The notes under the pieces are model-generated. The model had not been told where the DNA came from. It saw only the letters and a program-made list of their open reading frames with translations, and searched no databases. 6,336 bases of DNA from positions 7,358 through 13,693 of the forward strand of contig PKXB01000122.1 in the NCBI GenBank assembly GCA_003133345.1, written 5' to 3'. Of this stretch, positions 5,141 through 6,336 are shown one piece after another. The position numbers and the translations under genes were made by a program. Each line of letters opens with the position of its first letter. The stretch's first letter is position 1. Source of the stretch: Hyphomicrobiales bacterium (GTDB lineage Bacteria > Pseudomonadota > Alphaproteobacteria > Rhizobiales > Xanthobacteraceae).

Positions 5141-6037
5141 ATGCCGCAAAGCCCGACCATCTTCGACCGCAAGCTGCTGCGCGCGCGCCAGCAGCGCGCC
5201 CGCGCGCTTGGGGCCGAGACCTTCCTGATTGACCGGGTGGCCGCCGAGCTGGGCGAGCGGCTCGCCGTGGTGCTGCGCCAGTTCGAGCGTGCCGTCGATC
5301 TCGGCACGCCCACCGACGCGGTGCGCCGCGTGCTGGCCGAAAGCGGCAAGGTCGCGACCATCGTTTCCGCCGCGCCGGCGGCCGGGCCGCGCGATGCGTC
5401 GTTGCGTGTCGCCGTCGACGAGGAAGCTTTGCCGTTCGCCGACGGCTCGCTCGATCTGGTGGTGTCCGCGCTGGCGCTGCAGTTTGTGAATGACCTGCCC
5501 GGCACGCTGATCCAGATTCGCCGCGCGCTGAAGCCGGATGGCCTGCTGCTGGCGGCATTGATCGGCGGCGACAGCCTCGCCGAGTTGCGCGAAGCCTTTG
5601 CGCAAGCCGAAAGCGAGGTTGAAGGCGGGGCTTCGCCGCGTGTGGCGCCGTTCGCGGATATACGCGAGCTGGGCACGCTGCTGCAACGCGCCGGGCTCGC
5701 TTTGCCGGTGGTCGATTCCGATCGCCTGACCGTGCGTTACAAATCTGTTTTTGACTTGATGCGCGATTTGCGCCGCATGGGCGCGACCAATGTGTTGAAC
5801 GAGCGCCGCCGCACCCCGCTCAGGCGTGCGACCTTGCAACGGATGGTCGAGATCTATGGCGAGCGCTTCGCCGACGCGGACGGGCGCCTGCGCGCGACGT
5901 TCGAGATCGCATGGTTGTCGGGTTGGGCGCCGCACGAGAGCCAGCAGAAGCCGCTCAAGCCGGGCTCGGCAAAGCAGCGGCTCGCCGACGCGCTCGGTAC
6001 GCGGGAAATTCCGGCCGGCGAGAAGCCGCGGCCGTGA
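5141..6037 (+). CDS. BioC/NDUFAF5-like methyltransferase-domain protein
   Basis: A 298-residue class I methyltransferase-type protein of the alphaproteobacterial group related to mitochondrial complex I factor NDUFAF5. Marks: IFDRKLLRARQQRA (7-20), AVDLGTPTDAV (51-61) where SAM motif I should be, VDEEALPFADGSLDLVVSALALQFVNDLPGTL (92-123), the post-motif KPDGLLLAALIGGDSLAELR (131-150), SPRVAPFADIRELGTLLQRAG (165-185), RRMGATNVL (211-219) and the tail WLSGWAPHESQQKPLKPGSAKQRLADALG. Motif I has no G-x-G-x-G, so SAM binding may be weak or altered. The human relative is reported to act as a hydroxylase on a complex I subunit, so function here is open. Starts at 5123, 5132 and 5141 are all ATG; I chose 5141 because homologues begin shortly before P-x-I-F-D-R. 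It diverges from comF with almost no gap and converges on the pilin gene. Confidence 0.85.
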   Translation: MPQSPTIFDRKLLRARQQRARALGAETFLIDRVAAELGERLAVVLRQFERAVDLGTPTDAVRRVLAESGKVATIVSAAPAAGPRDASLRVAVDEEALPFADGSLDLVVSALALQFVNDLPGTLIQIRRALKPDGLLLAALIGGDSLAELREAFAQAESEVEGGASPRVAPFADIRELGTLLQRAGLALPVVDSDRLTVRYKSVFDLMRDLRRMGATNVLNERRRTPLRRATLQRMVEIYGERFADADGRLRATFEIAWLSGWAPHESQQKPLKPGSAKQRLADALGTREIPAGEKPRP

Positions 6038-6046
6038 CGCCAATCG

Positions 6047-6226
6047 TCAGTTAAAGGCGTTGGCTACGCTCTGATACATGTCCTGCACTGAGGTGCCCAT
6101 GGTCATGACCACGGCGGCGATGGTGGCGGCGACGCCGGAAGCGATCAGCGCGTATTCGATGGCGGTGGCGCCGCCGTCGTCGCGGACGAAATCGCGCAAG
6201 CTGCGCATCGTTAGGGACCTACTCAT
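6047..6226 (-). CDS. Flp/Fap-type pilin prepilin, 59 aa
   Basis: A short type IVb (Tad) prepilin. The charged leader MSRSLTMRSLRDFVRDDGG is followed by ATAIEYALIASGVAATIAAVV, the hydrophobic pilin helix. By family knowledge the prepilin peptidase (TadV/CpaA) cuts G19|A20, which puts the conserved Glu at +5 (E24) and Tyr at +6 (Y25). The remaining tail is short, ending in SVQDMYQSVANAFN, as in Flp subunits that build adhesive Tad pili. The start at 6226 has AGGA (6237-6234) seven bases before it; ATG 6208 is an alternative within the leader, and a GTG at 6265 would extend the leader but overlap the upstream gene. No tad/cpa assembly genes are seen in the window. The stop lies 9 bp from the stop of the convergent methyltransferase gene. 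Confidence 0.93.
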   Translation of the reverse strand: MSRSLTMRSLRDFVRDDGGATAIEYALIASGVAATIAAVVMTMGTSVQDMYQSVANAFN

Positions 6227-6233
6227 GGACGCG

Positions 6234-6237
6234 TCCT
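6234..6237 (-). promoter_or_regulatory. Ribosome binding site of the pilin gene
   Basis: Read on the - strand, AGGA (6237 to 6234) is 7 nt from ATG 6226. It decides for the 59-residue prepilin over the shorter ATG 6208 and the longer GTG 6265 readings. Confidence 0.6.
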
Positions 6238-6261
6238 GTTCAGTCGTTGTTGGGCCGACAA

Positions 6262-6336
6262 TCACAACAGTGCCATCAGGTGCGAGATCAGCGGAACGTC
6301 CGCCGGAGGCATTTCGTAATCCCGCAGCCGGTTCGG
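6262..6336 (-). CDS. C-terminal end of an unidentified gene (partial)
   Basis: On the - strand the frame entering from the right edge reads 24 codons, ending RLRDYEMPPADVPLISHLMALL and then TGA at 6264-6262. Third codon positions are mostly G or C, as in the neighbouring genes, and the residues are well mixed, unlike the Arg/Gln-rich shadow frame on the other strand. So it is probably the true C-terminus of a gene whose body lies outside the window. I do not recognise the family from so short a piece. It ends 35 nt before the pilin start, so the pilin may be co-transcribed with it or have its own promoter in the gap; no promoter motif is convincing there. Confidence 0.45.
   Translation of the reverse strand, partial: PNRLRDYEMPPADVPLISHLMALL

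Noticed and set aside
5095..5145. Sigma-70-type promoter boxes in the comF/methyltransferase divergence.
   Set aside because: TTGCCG and GATACAT-like strings exist, but none pair with correct spacing on either strand.
4961..6043. Long - strand open frame opposite the methyltransferase-like gene.
   Set aside because: Shadow composition and no motif; the + strand protein has clear family signatures along its whole length.
6247..6261. Near-palindrome TTGTTGGGCCGACAA between the partial gene and the pilin as a terminator or operator.
   Set aside because: The stem is short with almost no loop and no T tract; too weak to call.

Overview
The window is GC-rich and densely coding, and its proteins look like those of an alphaproteobacterium. 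The best match is the Hyphomicrobiales (Rhizobiales), probably near Bradyrhizobium/Xanthobacteraceae. This rests on the UbiG and ComF sequences, the BioC/NDUFAF5-like methyltransferase with its 'APFADIRELG' style, and the comF-grxC-nitrilase-DUF1178 neighbourhood, recognised from memory and not from a search. I see ten protein genes, one of them cut by the right edge, and no RNA gene, insertion sequence, CRISPR array or phage gene.

Left block, + strand (about 102-2562): a small PH-domain membrane protein, ubiG (ubiquinone O-methyltransferase), a 112-residue protein that may have a dimeric alpha-beta barrel fold, and a ten-helix EamA/DMT permease. The first two abut as TGA-ATG, the next pair overlaps by 4 nt (ATGA), and the permease follows after 23 nt, so this reads as one operon.

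Middle (about 2567-2660): between two converging operons lies a 94-nt foldback made of heptamers of the type G(C/G)GA(A/G)TA. Nine units run in one orientation and four in the opposite orientation, and they fold into a long imperfect hairpin. This is the least ordinary element in the window and the only real non-coding structure.

Right block, - strand (5124 down to 2663): comF, grxC (glutaredoxin 3), a Nit1-type carbon-nitrogen hydrolase and a DUF1178 zinc-ribbon protein. grxC/nit and nit/DUF1178 both overlap by 4 nt. The pairing of a glutathione-dependent redoxin with a likely deaminated-glutathione amidase suggests a small glutathione-maintenance unit.

Right edge: a + strand methyltransferase-like gene diverges from comF with essentially no intergenic space. 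It then converges, 9 bp apart, on a Flp-type pilin gene on the - strand. Upstream of the pilin is the C-terminus of an unidentified - strand gene running out of the window.

Most genes are ordinary housekeeping or conserved genes. I found no clear new multi-gene system; the heptamer foldback and the degenerate SAM motif of the methyltransferase are the best leads.
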